Source: Silvibacterium sp.
GTDB taxonomy: Bacteria > Acidobacteriota > Terriglobia > Terriglobales > Acidobacteriaceae
Length of the DNA: 35,345 bases
Assembly: GCA_019234945.1 (NCBI GenBank)
Contig: JAFAKX010000099.1
Span: 1-35,345 of the forward strand
Direction: 5' to 3'
Below the pieces are notes generated by a model. The model was given only the letters and a program-made list of their open reading frames with translations. It was not told the origin of the DNA and did not search any database. This document shows, piece after piece, positions 24,113 to 32,945 of the stretch. How positions within the stretch are numbered: the stretch's first letter is position 1; each line of letters begins with the position of its first letter. The translations under genes and the position numbers were made by a program.

Positions 24113-25735
24113 GTGATTTGGCTCATTCAGGATTTTGATCTTCTATCTGTTATCTTCCGAGCCCTAGCGCTTTCGCTCGAAGCGCTCACCGTGGGTGGAG
24201 TGATCGTGCTGCTCTTCGTGGCTCCCGCCAATAGTGGAGAGCCTTCAGCACGTGACGCCGTGCGCAAATTCGTCTCCCGCTTCGCGCTCAGTCTGGCGAT
24301 CATTCAACTTCTGGCTGTCGCAGAGAGCAGTATCATGCTAATGGCTGGCGTCTCGAATCTGGCATTTCGGGACGTCATCGACGCCGCCTTCTTTCGTGCC
24401 GATTGCCTCCTTGTGGTCGCCGCGCTCGCGATCTTCTTCCTGGCACGACGAGGCAACGACCGCGCGGCCCTTTTTGCCGCAGCCACAATTGTCGCCGCGT
24501 CAACTGCGCTCAGCCATGCCGCATCGCGCGTGGATGTCCGGCCGCTTTTGCTGCTCCTCACGATCCTCCATCATCTCGGAGCAGCCGCCTGGATAGGAGG
24601 CCTGGCCAGTCTGCTGGTGACTATCCGAGCGACAGAGGACCCGCGGAAGATTCATCCGATGACCGAACGGTTCTCCAGATTGGCTATGGTGAGCGTCGCA
24701 GCCCTCGTGCTGGCCGGTGTGGGCATGGCATGGTTCTTAATCGGATCCTGGAAGGCGTTCTACGGCACATCCTACGGGCTGATGCTGCTCGCGAAGGTTT
24801 ACCTTCTCCTTCTGGCTCTCGGGCTCGGCGGCTGCAACTTCTGGCTCGTGCGGAGCACTCGATCTGACGCCGCTCCGACGTTGATCCGTCTGCGGCGATT
24901 CAGCGAGGTTGAGATCGGCCTAGGCTTTACCGCACTCCTCGCTGCTGCTTCCATCACATCCCAGGCTCCTGCCGTCGATCTCACGCCTCAGGATCTGCCG
25001 AGCAGGCACGAAATCGTTGAGCGGATGAGTTGGAGATCTCCCGGCCTGCACAGTCCAAAAGTCTCTGAGCTTCCCAAAGCTCCGCCTCTCAAGGTGCATC
25101 TCGAAGATGTGTCGTTTTCGGGCGGAAGCCTGGGCAACGCCATGAGCCGGAAGTGGTCCGAGTACAACCACCAGTGGGCTGGGTTGATCGTGCTGGTGAC
25201 GGGAGCGCTGGCCCTAGTCTCAAGATTCAAGGGCCAGGCCTGGGCACGAAACTGGCCCCTGCTCTTCATCGGTCTAGCCGTTTTCATTGTTATTCGCGCA
25301 GATGCCGACGCATGGCCGCTCGGGCCGCGCTCGTTCTGGGCCACGTTCGCCGAATCCGATGTCCTTCAGCACCGTCTCTATGCATTACTGATTACCTGCT
25401 TTGCAATTTTCGAGTGGGCTGTGGAAACGGGCCGGCTCAATTCGCAGAAAGCGGCGCTTGTGTTTCCGGCTCTGTGCGCTGCAGGCGGCGCGCTGCTGCT
25501 CACTCATTCGCACGCAACCGGCAATATCAAGGAGGAACTTTTTGCCGAAATGAGTCATACGCCGGTCGCCTTGCTCGGCGCCACCGCCGGCTGGGGTAGA
25601 TGGCTGGAACTCCGCAGCGTCCACGACGAATCACCGTCCGGTCAAAGACCCTTCGTACTTCGCATCGCAAGCTGGATCTGGCCGCTCTGCCTGATGATTG
25701 TGGGCCTCATCCTCCTGAATTACCGCGAGTCCTGA
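24113..25735 (+). CDS. copD: CopD-type copper import membrane protein
   Basis: The 540-residue product is a multi-pass inner-membrane protein. Many hydrophobic segments are visible, starting with VIFRALALSLEALTVGGVIVLLFVA. The CopD-type segment LTILHHLGAAAWIGGLASLL lies near residues 145-165. A loop with many Pro and His (about 295-345) separates an N-terminal and a C-terminal membrane block. The latter ends with LLLTHSHATGNIKEELFAEMSHTPVALLGATAGWGRWLELR, with His residues typical of late CopD helices. The start is GTG at 24113, 20 bp after copC. A copper function is inferred from the family and from the neighbour. The gene is on the same strand as glk and the whole carbohydrate block but is not otherwise linked to it. 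Confidence 0.85.
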   Translation: MIWLIQDFDLLSVIFRALALSLEALTVGGVIVLLFVAPANSGEPSARDAVRKFVSRFALSLAIIQLLAVAESSIMLMAGVSNLAFRDVIDAAFFRADCLLVVAALAIFFLARRGNDRAALFAAATIVAASTALSHAASRVDVRPLLLLLTILHHLGAAAWIGGLASLLVTIRATEDPRKIHPMTERFSRLAMVSVAALVLAGVGMAWFLIGSWKAFYGTSYGLMLLAKVYLLLLALGLGGCNFWLVRSTRSDAAPTLIRLRRFSEVEIGLGFTALLAAASITSQAPAVDLTPQDLPSRHEIVERMSWRSPGLHSPKVSELPKAPPLKVHLEDVSFSGGSLGNAMSRKWSEYNHQWAGLIVLVTGALALVSRFKGQAWARNWPLLFIGLAVFIVIRADADAWPLGPRSFWATFAESDVLQHRLYALLITCFAIFEWAVETGRLNSQKAALVFPALCAAGGALLLTHSHATGNIKEELFAEMSHTPVALLGATAGWGRWLELRSVHDESPSGQRPFVLRIASWIWPLCLMIVGLILLNYRES

Positions 25736-25822
25736 TCCACTGAATCGAGCCGCGCGGACAATCTCGGCAAGCAGCGGCCACCCACTTTGCGATATCGTAA
25801 AGACTGGTGTTTCCGGCGTTCA

Positions 25823-25933
25823 GCATTTTTGGAATAGGTGTATCCAGTGGCACAGAGTTCAAGGCGACGCGACCAACGGTGAGCGGCGGCCTTGGCGTAT
25901 TTTTCAAGGGGACACGGTATTTCCAAGAAGGTG
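25823..25933. repeat. Palindromic dispersed element, copy B (inverted)
   Basis: The sequence is the reverse complement of copy C with moderate divergence. The left end (25823-25845) differs at only two of 23 positions from the reverse complement of 33603-33625. The core at 25871-25892 corresponds to the 22-bp core of the other copies. The right end is more diverged. It ends 41 bp before the ATG of the M1 aminopeptidase gene. A reading frame of that gene runs through it, but it is not part of the protein. Confidence 0.75.
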
Positions 25934-25974
25934 TTGGATCGCGCCGCCCGCCCATTTCATCCAAGAGACAATCC

Positions 25975-28575
25975 ATGCAATTCTTTCAACGACCTCTAGG
26001 TGCGGGGCTTATCCTCGCCGTCATGACTTTTCTCGCCGGGCAGATCCACGCTCAAAGGCTGCCGCAGACCGTTCATCCCGAGCATTACCAGCTCACCCTC
26101 ACGCCAGATCTCAAAGATGCAACCTTTAGCGGTAGCGAAAAGATTGCGGTCGTGCTCGATCAGCCCTCCGATTCGATCACTCTGAACGCAGCCGAGATCA
26201 AGTTCCAAAGCGTAACCACCAAAGCAGATGGCACGGAACTGAAGGCCACAGTGGCCGAAGACCCGGCAAAGCAGCAGGCCACGTTCAAGTTCGATCGCAC
26301 ACTTCCGGCCGGCCCTCTCACGCTGCAGATCGAGTACACCGGCATTCTGAACGGCCAACTGCGCGGCTTCTACCTTTCCAAGACCGCCCGGCGCAATTAC
26401 GCCGTGACTCAGTTCGAGCCTACCGATGCACGTCGGGCATTCCCTTCATTTGACGAGCCGGCGATGAAAACCACTTTCGACGTCACTCTGGTTGTCGATA
26501 AGGGCGACACCGCCATCTCGAACACCAACATCGTTGCGGACACCCCAGGCCCCGGCCCGAACAAGCACACCATCCACTTCGCGACTACGCCAAAGATGTC
26601 GACTTATCTGGTTGCATTTCTGGTTGGCGACCTCCAGTGCACCTCGGGCGAAAGCGACGGCACCCCGATCCGCGCCTGCGCCACTCCAGACAAGGTGGAA
26701 TACACGAAGTTCGCGCTATCCGCCGCAGAATTCGTCCTCCACTATTACAACGACTACTTCGGCATCAAGTACCCGATGCCCAAGCTCGACATGATCGGGC
26801 TGCCTGATTTCGAAGCGGGCGCGATGGAAAACTTTGGCGCAATTACCTATCGCGAAACTGACCTGCTGATCGACGAAAAGACCGCCTCAGTCGGCTCGAA
26901 GAAGAACGTCGCTCTCGTGGTTGCGCACGAAATGGCCCACCAGTGGTTCGGCGACATGGTCACCATGCAATGGTGGGATAATCTGTGGCTGAACGAAGGC
27001 TTCGCCACCTGGATGGAAAACAAGCCCGTGGCGGCATGGCATCCGGAGTGGAACATCCCGCAGGACGTCGCCGCCGGCTTGAATGGCACCCTGAACCTCG
27101 ACGCACAGCGCACCACGCGCACCATTCGCGCCAAAGCCGAGACTCCTGACGAGATCAACGAGATGTTCGATGGCATTACCTACGGCAAGGCCGGAGCGAT
27201 GCTGCTGATGGTGGAGAACTACGAAGGCGAAGGTACCTTCCGCCAGGGCGTACACAACTATCTCGCCGCCCATATGTATGGCAACGCTACAGCCGAGGAT
27301 TTTTGGAATGCGCAGACCGCGGTCAGCCACAAGCCGGTAGACAAAGTAATGGAGAGCTTCGTAGAGCAACCCGGCGAGCCCCTCCTGACCTTTGAAAACC
27401 CCAGCGGGAACACCGTCGCTGCCAGCCAGCAGCGCTTCTTTCTGAGCCCCAGCGCAAAGACTGACAAGGCGCAGACATGGTCGGTCCCTGTTTGCTTCAA
27501 GGCAGGTGGCCAAAACGAGAACTGCAAAGTCCTTTCTCAGACTCAACAATCACTGTCGACACCGGTAACTCCGTTTCTCTTTGCCAACGCACAAGGCAAA
27601 GGCTACTACCGCACCAAATACCCGGCCGATATCTACGCGAAAATCGTTGCCAATGTTGAGGCCGGCCTCACACCGGAGGAACGCATTATCCTGCTCGGCG
27701 ATGAGTGGGCACAGGTGCGGGCGAACATAGCACCGGTGGGAGACTATCTCAATCTTGCTGCGGCTGTGAAGGATGATCCCAGCGGTACGGTCATCGAAAC
27801 TGCTCTTGGCAGCGTCGAGTCCATTTATTCGCGCATCGCGGCGACTCAGCAGGAGCGTGATGCTCTTTCAGCCTGGGTCCGGCAGACTTTCAAGCCGTCC
27901 TTCGACCGGCTGGGAGCGCCATCTCCAGACGATACTCCCGAAAAGAAGGAGCTGCGCGCCGCCTTGTTCGGAGCTCTCGGCACCATCGGCAAGGATCCGG
28001 GCGTCATAGCACAGGCGAAAGAACTGGCGGAGAACTATCTCAACGACCAGCATTCTGTAGACTCGACGCTCGCGGAAACCGCTATGGGAATAGCCGCCGT
28101 CAACGGAGACGCTGCCTTCTACAATCACCTGCAGAAGGTAGCTGAGACGGCGACCAATCCTGAGCTCCAGGAGGACAGCCTTCACCTTCTGGCAGAGTTC
28201 AAGGATGCATCCCTCGAGAAGCGCTCCCTCGACTACACCGTGTCCGGCAACGTAAGAAATCAGGACTCGGTCATCGAGTTGCTCATCATGTTGCGCGGCA
28301 CAGACACTCGCGATCTTGCCTGGAACTACATCCAACAGAACTGGGACAGGGTAAAGGCACAACTCACGACCTCGATGGGTGGCTACCTTGTAAGCGGGGC
28401 CGGCAGCTTCTGCAGCGCGGAAAAGCGCGACGAGGTGGTGAGCTTCTTCACCACCCACCAGGTCCCGGCGTCTCAGCGGGCGCTGGCCAGGGCAAAGGAT
28501 CAGATCAACGACTGCATCGAGCTTCGTTCATTGCAGGAGCCCAATCTGAAAGCCTGGATTTCCAGCGACAAGTAG
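25975..28575 (+). CDS. Exported M1 family aminopeptidase
   Basis: The product is a zinc aminopeptidase that removes N-terminal residues from peptides, and is probably periplasmic. I chose ATG at 25975, which gives 866 residues with a clear signal peptide (MQFFQRPLGAGLILAVMTFLAGQIHAQ). The frame is open upstream to 25807, but that part runs through a dispersed repeat. The exopeptidase motif GAMEN is at 282-286. The zinc site is HEMAHQWFGD with His318, Glu319 and His322, and the third ligand Glu341 in NLWLNEGFATW, spaced as in the family. The N-terminal beta domain (17-230) and a C-terminal helical ERAP1_C-like domain (about 540-850) are visible. A strong terminator follows 25 bp after the stop, so the gene is the end of a transcript. 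Gene name pepN is avoided because cytoplasmic PepN differs. Confidence 0.92.
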   Translation: MQFFQRPLGAGLILAVMTFLAGQIHAQRLPQTVHPEHYQLTLTPDLKDATFSGSEKIAVVLDQPSDSITLNAAEIKFQSVTTKADGTELKATVAEDPAKQQATFKFDRTLPAGPLTLQIEYTGILNGQLRGFYLSKTARRNYAVTQFEPTDARRAFPSFDEPAMKTTFDVTLVVDKGDTAISNTNIVADTPGPGPNKHTIHFATTPKMSTYLVAFLVGDLQCTSGESDGTPIRACATPDKVEYTKFALSAAEFVLHYYNDYFGIKYPMPKLDMIGLPDFEAGAMENFGAITYRETDLLIDEKTASVGSKKNVALVVAHEMAHQWFGDMVTMQWWDNLWLNEGFATWMENKPVAAWHPEWNIPQDVAAGLNGTLNLDAQRTTRTIRAKAETPDEINEMFDGITYGKAGAMLLMVENYEGEGTFRQGVHNYLAAHMYGNATAEDFWNAQTAVSHKPVDKVMESFVEQPGEPLLTFENPSGNTVAASQQRFFLSPSAKTDKAQTWSVPVCFKAGGQNENCKVLSQTQQSLSTPVTPFLFANAQGKGYYRTKYPADIYAKIVANVEAGLTPEERIILLGDEWAQVRANIAPVGDYLNLAAAVKDDPSGTVIETALGSVESIYSRIAATQQERDALSAWVRQTFKPSFDRLGAPSPDDTPEKKELRAALFGALGTIGKDPGVIAQAKELAENYLNDQHSVDSTLAETAMGIAAVNGDAAFYNHLQKVAETATNPELQEDSLHLLAEFKDASLEKRSLDYTVSGNVRNQDSVIELLIMLRGTDTRDLAWNYIQQNWDRVKAQLTTSMGGYLVSGAGSFCSAEKRDEVVSFFTTHQVPASQRALARAKDQINDCIELRSLQEPNLKAWISSDK

Positions 28576-28599
28576 AGCCAACAGAACAACAAACAAGGG

Positions 28600-28626
28600 A
28601 CGGGCGGAAAGGATTCCGCCCGTTTT
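28600..28626 (+). terminator. Rho-independent terminator after the M1 peptidase gene
   Basis: ACGGGCGGAA (28600-28609) pairs perfectly with TTCCGCCCGT (28614-28623) around an AGGA loop and runs into TTTT. The 10-bp GC-rich stem makes this the best terminator in the window. It also argues against a TTG at 28630 as the start of the next gene. Confidence 0.9.
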
Positions 28627-28671
28627 CTATTGCGGCCGAGCCGGATCAAGCTCACCGATAAGATAAGAGCT

Positions 28672-29379
28672 GTGACCACATTCAAAGACAGACTGGCCGC
28701 CATCGAAGAGCGCATCGAACAGGCATGCAGGCGCGCCGGCCGCCGTCGTGAGGAAGTACGACTGATGGCCGTCTCGAAGGTGCATCCCGTCGAGGCAATA
28801 TTCGAAGCGGCTGAAGCCGGGGTATCGCTTTTCGGCGAGAACCGAGTTCAGGAGTTCGAGCGCAAACGGCCCGAGTTAGTACACCTCAATCAGATTGAGG
28901 TGCACCTAATAGGACACTTGCAGGCGAACAAATCGGCGAAAGCCGCCGAACTGTTTTCAGCTATCGACACCCTGGATTCGCTTCGCCTCGCCGAACGGCT
29001 CAACGACGCTGCGCAAAAGTTGAATCGCAGCCTTCCAGTGCTCCTCGAAATCAAGCTGAGCCCCGAAGCCACGAAGACCGGACTTGATCCCGCCGGACAC
29101 GAACTCGACGAATTGCTCGACCGGATGCCGGATCTTTCCCACCTCTACGTACGCGGTCTCATGACCATCGCTCCCCTCGACGAGAATCCCGACTCTGCCC
29201 GAAACTGCTTCCGGCAATTGCGCAGGCTGCGCGATGAACTGGCGGCGCGGCATTCCCGACTCAATCTGTCACAGCTGTCTATGGGCATGTCGGGCGACTT
29301 TGAGATAGCCATCGAGGAAGGCTCGACCATGGTGCGCATCGGGACTGCGTTGTTTGGAAAACGCGAGGTCCGGCCTTGA
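28672..29379 (+). CDS. yggS: YggS family PLP homeostasis protein
   Basis: The family (YggS/PLPBP) binds pyridoxal 5'-phosphate and keeps its level in balance; it has no known catalysis. From the GTG at 28672 the product has 235 residues, the usual length, and begins with TFKDRLAAIEERIEQACRRAGRRREEVRLMAVSK. The PLP lysine is Lys36 in AVSK. Further hallmarks are FGENRVQEF, HLIGHLQANKS, LSPEATKTGLDP, RGLMTIAPL and LSMGMSGDFEIAIEEGSTMVRIGTALFG. A TTG at 28630 in the same frame lies only four bases past the terminator and is unlikely. The DUF167 gene overlaps its stop by four bases, and this pairing is widely conserved. Confidence 0.93.
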   Translation: MTTFKDRLAAIEERIEQACRRAGRRREEVRLMAVSKVHPVEAIFEAAEAGVSLFGENRVQEFERKRPELVHLNQIEVHLIGHLQANKSAKAAELFSAIDTLDSLRLAERLNDAAQKLNRSLPVLLEIKLSPEATKTGLDPAGHELDELLDRMPDLSHLYVRGLMTIAPLDENPDSARNCFRQLRRLRDELAARHSRLNLSQLSMGMSGDFEIAIEEGSTMVRIGTALFGKREVRP

Positions 29380-29675
29380 AAGCCGACAAGGCAAACGAGG
29401 CGTCGTTCCTCGTCCGTGTAACGCCGCGGGCCCGGCGCACTCAGTTCACTGGACTGATGCAGGATGGTGCAAACACCATCATTAAAATCGCCGTCGCCGC
29501 CCCACCCATCGATGGACGCGCGAACGCCCAGTTGATCTCCTGGCTCGCATCCGTGCTGGACGTGCCCCGTTCCGCAATCGAAGTTGCTTCAGGCGAGCAC
29601 TCACGAAACAAGCGGGTGCGCGTCAGAGGCTGTACGATGGCTGACATCGAAAAGACATTCAAGCCTGACGGGTAG
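29376..29675 (+). CDS. DUF167 (YggU) family protein
   Basis: The 99-residue product is a small alpha/beta protein of unknown function. The family pattern is clear: FLVRVTPRARRTQF, then IKIAVAAPPIDGRANAQLISWLASVLDVPRSAIEVASGEHSRNKRVRVRG. The start is TTG at 29376, which overlaps the yggS stop as TTGA; this coupling, and the loss of the N-terminal strand with any later start, support it. The stop is TAG at 29673-29675. The 122 bp to the convergent kinase gene hold no clear terminator. Confidence 0.9.
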   Translation: MKADKANEASFLVRVTPRARRTQFTGLMQDGANTIIKIAVAAPPIDGRANAQLISWLASVLDVPRSAIEVASGEHSRNKRVRVRGCTMADIEKTFKPDG

Positions 29676-29797
29676 GGCGATAGCAACTGCGAAAAGTGCA
29701 CCCCCCATCATCCGATTAAACTGCTAAAAAGAGCCATCAACACAAACTTCCGTAATCGCCGACCATCCGGTTAGAGGGCCCAAAAGGTGGCAGTCTC

Positions 29798-32700
29798 TCA
29801 AAAAACCGATTGACGTGGAGCAGACAATTTGGCGTATGCAATCGAGGCAGGAATCGTCAGCTCGACCTCCGTACCCGAATCGGGCTTACTCTGAACAGTT
29901 AACTTCCCCCCGGCAAGTTTGGCGCGCTCCTGCATGCCGGCCAAACCAAAGTGTCCTTCACGGCCGCCATCCAGAACCTGCGGGTCGATGCCTTTTCCGT
30001 TGTCCTGGACGAGCACTCGAAGCTGTTTTCTGTCGTAGCAGATTTTGACTTTAATCCGCCCCGCGCCGGAATGCCGGAAGGCATTGCATGTGGCCTCGCT
30101 GGCGATGCGGTACACCTCGTCCCTCAGGATCGGGTGCAAATCTCGCGACTCTCCTTCCACCACTACATGAAAGTCCACGGGTGTCTGGGCATTTTGCTCT
30201 GCCGCGAGTCTTTCTCCGTCCCTGGCGAGGGCACAGGCGAGGTCGTTTTGGATGACCGCCGAGGAGCGCATCCCACGCACCGCAGCCCGACCCTCGTTGA
30301 TGGCCTCTTGGCCCTGCTCCAGGAAACCCTCCAGCCTCTCGCGTGCTTCAGCTGGCAGTTCCCGGATGTGGGCTAACGTATGAAACTTCATCATCACGCC
30401 CTGAAAACTTTGCAGCATCGTGTCATGCAAGTCCCGCGCGATGCGCGTTCGTTCGGCGACGCGCTCTTCCAGACGGATGTTGAATTGCCGCGCCTGCTGG
30501 TACATCCGCAGTCGATGGAACGCATAGAGCGACGCCAGTAATGCAGCCACGCATGACAAACGGAACCAGACGGTCTGGTAATACGCGGGTGCGACGGAGA
30601 AATCGAGGAATGTCCCGGCCTCGTTCCACACGCCGCTGTTATTACAAGCCATCACGCGGAAGCGGTAGTTGCGGGGAGGCAGATTGGTATAGAACGCTTG
30701 CCGTCGATTGCCGGCCTCTTGCCAATCGCTGTCCAGGCCTTCCAGCTTGTAGCGAAAGAACACCTTTTCCGGCGCGACCAAGCTGAGCGCCGTATAGTCG
30801 ATCTGCAAGTCGCGCACCCGCGCGGGCAGAGACAGGCGCTCACCCACAGTGGAAGCCGGGTCGTAGGTCTTGCGGTCAGCGGTGATCTGCTCGATGTGCA
30901 CCGGCGGCGGAAGCTTGTTGAAGGGAAGGTGGTGGGGATCGACGACGCTGACGCCGTCCCCGGCCGAGAACCACAGTTTTCCATCCGAGGACCTGGCGAC
31001 CTGCGGAGTGTAGCCGCCAGGTCGAAAGTGTCCGAAGTCAAAACGCGATATGCCCGCGTGGCTTGTTACTCCGTCGGAGCTGTCGAAAACCGTGGCTTGT
31101 ACCATCCGCTTGGTCTCTTTATCCCTGTCTGCTGCGGCGGCCCAGGCGTCCAACTCGGAGCGCGCAATGCGAACCAAGCCGCACGGCATGTAGAGCCAGA
31201 ACGAATGGTCGTTGTCCTGTATCACCCAGTGAACCGCATCACAGGGCAGCCCGTTCTTGCCGGTCAGCGTGGCAATGCGACCGTTCTTCAAGCGGCTGAG
31301 TCCGCCTTCTGTGGCGGCCCAAACGGTACCGTCTGGATCGAATCGAAAACGGCTAACCCTGCCCTCGCCCAGCCCGTCGGCGGCACCGAACGATGCGCGG
31401 ACCTCACCATCACGAAAATACTCGATGCCGCCGTTAAAGAATCCAAGCCACAGGCCACCCTGCACAGGATCAGCGGCTAGAGCGCTAGCGTTATCTTTAT
31501 GTCGCAACCTGTCCCGAGGAATTTGTTGGACCTCACTTCGCGCAGACAAACGAAAAAGACCGCTTTCCTGGTTGGCAATCCACAGGTTTCCCGCCTTGTC
31601 CTGCGCGATGCCATGCACGGGACCACCGGGAACGCCGCTTATGGGAGCAAATCGGTCATTCTCGAGGTATCCGACCCCGGCATTCGTGGATATCCAGATT
31701 TGCCCGCGATCATCCTGAAACAGAGAATTCGGGGCGAGTCCATTGAGTTTCCCATCTTGTTTCACGCTGCCGGTACGGGCAATCGTGATCTTCCCGTGAT
31801 TCCACCGGTTCAAGCCGCCATAGGTGCCGAGCCAAACGCTTCCATCCCTGTCCGCTAGAACCGATCCGACAGCGGCACTCGACAATCCTTGCTTCACGGA
31901 AAGCGTGGTGACGGCAAAGTCGCGAAAGCGGTCAAGGCCGTTTAACGTAGCGGCCCAAACACTGCCTTCGCGATCTTCGAAGAGGGCCAAAACGTTATCG
32001 CCCGTGAGTCCGTCAGGCAGCGAAAAAACATCCGTCTGTCGCTGATGTACATGCACAAGGCCCCGGTCCGAAGCTCCGACCCACAGACCGCCATCGCGAT
32101 CGCGGAGTAGCCTTCGGGTTACGAAATGCTGCACGTTGCCTGGGAGCGGATACGGCTCGGGTTTCCCACCAACGAGTCGCCTCATTCCGCCGCGCATGCC
32201 GATCAAAAGTGTGCCGTCATCGTCTTCAGCCAGACCTCGGATTCCGTCCGGCTCGCCCGGCAGCGAATAGAATTTTGGCGGACCAGGTTTCCATTGCCAT
32301 AGCCCATCTAGCGCTCCCATCCAGAGATTGCCTTTGCCGTCCTCGAGCAAGCTGACCACGCCATGGCCAAGAGCGCCGTCCTCCCCGAAGCACTGAGCAG
32401 TGCCACCGTGAATTGCGCATAGCTTCCCTGGAGGAGGAAACGCCAGCCCGCCGGCCCATACGGTGCCTTCCCGATCCTCAAGGAGCGCAGAAATAATTTG
32501 CCCAGCAAGTTCCGGGTACTCAGTCAGCTTGCCGTCCTTCCAACTTGCCAGCCCCTTCCAAGTGCCGATCCAAAGAGTCCCGTCGCGCGTGCCCAGCAGC
32601 CTCCGAATATAAGTGGAGGGGAGATGCTGACCCCGGGGGGGCTGCCAGGGGACGCTCCGAACGCCATCGAAGCGAAGCAAGCCGAATTCCGTGCCCAGCC

Positions 32701-32884
32701 AGAGGTAACCGTCAGGCGTCTGGGCAATTGAGACGATTGTGCCTTTCGTAAGGCCCTCGCGGACCTTCCACGCCGTGTGCGCGTACTGGCTGATGTCGAG
32801 CGAGGGATCGAGGGCAGAAGCACAGGTGCAGCACACCAGCAGAATGCCAGCCACGATCATGGCTCTGCAACGCACCTTGCCCAT
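29798..32884 (-). CDS. Propeller-type sensor histidine kinase (Reg_prop/Y_Y_Y)
   Basis: The 1028-residue product has a signal peptide or first membrane helix (MIVAGILLVCCTCASA). About twelve blade motifs of the two-component propeller type follow (WLGTEFGLLRFDG, WIGTWKGLASW, WVGASDRGLVHV, WLGTYGGLNRW and others) to about residue 650. A Y_Y_Y domain covers about 680-760, and a membrane helix near 765-785 (VWFRLSCVAALLASLYAF) leads to the cytoplasmic part. This has HisKA_3 with the phospho-accepting His820 in RIARDLHDTMLQSFQG and a HATPase domain with Asn934 (CNAFRHSGAG), DNGKGIDP and GHFGLAGMQERA. There is no receiver domain and no response regulator in the window. Periplasmic propellers of this type sense glycans or other ligands; the ligand is unknown. 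The ATG at 32884 has a weak ribosome-binding site. Confidence 0.93.
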   Translation of the reverse strand: MGKVRCRAMIVAGILLVCCTCASALDPSLDISQYAHTAWKVREGLTKGTIVSIAQTPDGYLWLGTEFGLLRFDGVRSVPWQPPRGQHLPSTYIRRLLGTRDGTLWIGTWKGLASWKDGKLTEYPELAGQIISALLEDREGTVWAGGLAFPPPGKLCAIHGGTAQCFGEDGALGHGVVSLLEDGKGNLWMGALDGLWQWKPGPPKFYSLPGEPDGIRGLAEDDDGTLLIGMRGGMRRLVGGKPEPYPLPGNVQHFVTRRLLRDRDGGLWVGASDRGLVHVHQRQTDVFSLPDGLTGDNVLALFEDREGSVWAATLNGLDRFRDFAVTTLSVKQGLSSAAVGSVLADRDGSVWLGTYGGLNRWNHGKITIARTGSVKQDGKLNGLAPNSLFQDDRGQIWISTNAGVGYLENDRFAPISGVPGGPVHGIAQDKAGNLWIANQESGLFRLSARSEVQQIPRDRLRHKDNASALAADPVQGGLWLGFFNGGIEYFRDGEVRASFGAADGLGEGRVSRFRFDPDGTVWAATEGGLSRLKNGRIATLTGKNGLPCDAVHWVIQDNDHSFWLYMPCGLVRIARSELDAWAAAADRDKETKRMVQATVFDSSDGVTSHAGISRFDFGHFRPGGYTPQVARSSDGKLWFSAGDGVSVVDPHHLPFNKLPPPVHIEQITADRKTYDPASTVGERLSLPARVRDLQIDYTALSLVAPEKVFFRYKLEGLDSDWQEAGNRRQAFYTNLPPRNYRFRVMACNNSGVWNEAGTFLDFSVAPAYYQTVWFRLSCVAALLASLYAFHRLRMYQQARQFNIRLEERVAERTRIARDLHDTMLQSFQGVMMKFHTLAHIRELPAEARERLEGFLEQGQEAINEGRAAVRGMRSSAVIQNDLACALARDGERLAAEQNAQTPVDFHVVVEGESRDLHPILRDEVYRIASEATCNAFRHSGAGRIKVKICYDRKQLRVLVQDNGKGIDPQVLDGGREGHFGLAGMQERAKLAGGKLTVQSKPDSGTEVELTIPASIAYAKLSAPRQSVF

Positions 32885-32924
32885 TGTGAATCCATCTTAA
32901 TCCAGCCGCAACGGCCTTCATGCT

Positions 32925-32940
32925 TGTGATTCTTTTCACA
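32925..32940 (-). promoter_or_regulatory. CRP/FNR-family-like palindrome upstream of the kinase gene
   Basis: TGTGA-TTCTTT-TCACA is a perfect match to the CRP half-sites with the right 6-bp spacer. It lies inside a wider inverted repeat (CTTCATG at 32916-32922 and CATGAAG at 32939-32945). Its centre is 48 bp upstream of the kinase ATG. A possible -10 box TAAGAT lies at 32894-32899 on the minus strand with no good -35, which would fit an activator-dependent promoter. The binding protein is unknown. Confidence 0.5.
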
Positions 32941-32945
32941 TGAAG

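Noticed and set aside
25807-25974. N-terminal extension of the M1 aminopeptidase
   Set aside because: The frame crosses dispersed element copy B. The ATG at 25975 starts a proper signal peptide.
29798-32884. Repeated WLGT-type motifs as a possible repeat array
   Set aside because: They are protein-level propeller blades in a single kinase gene, not DNA repeats or a CRISPR array.
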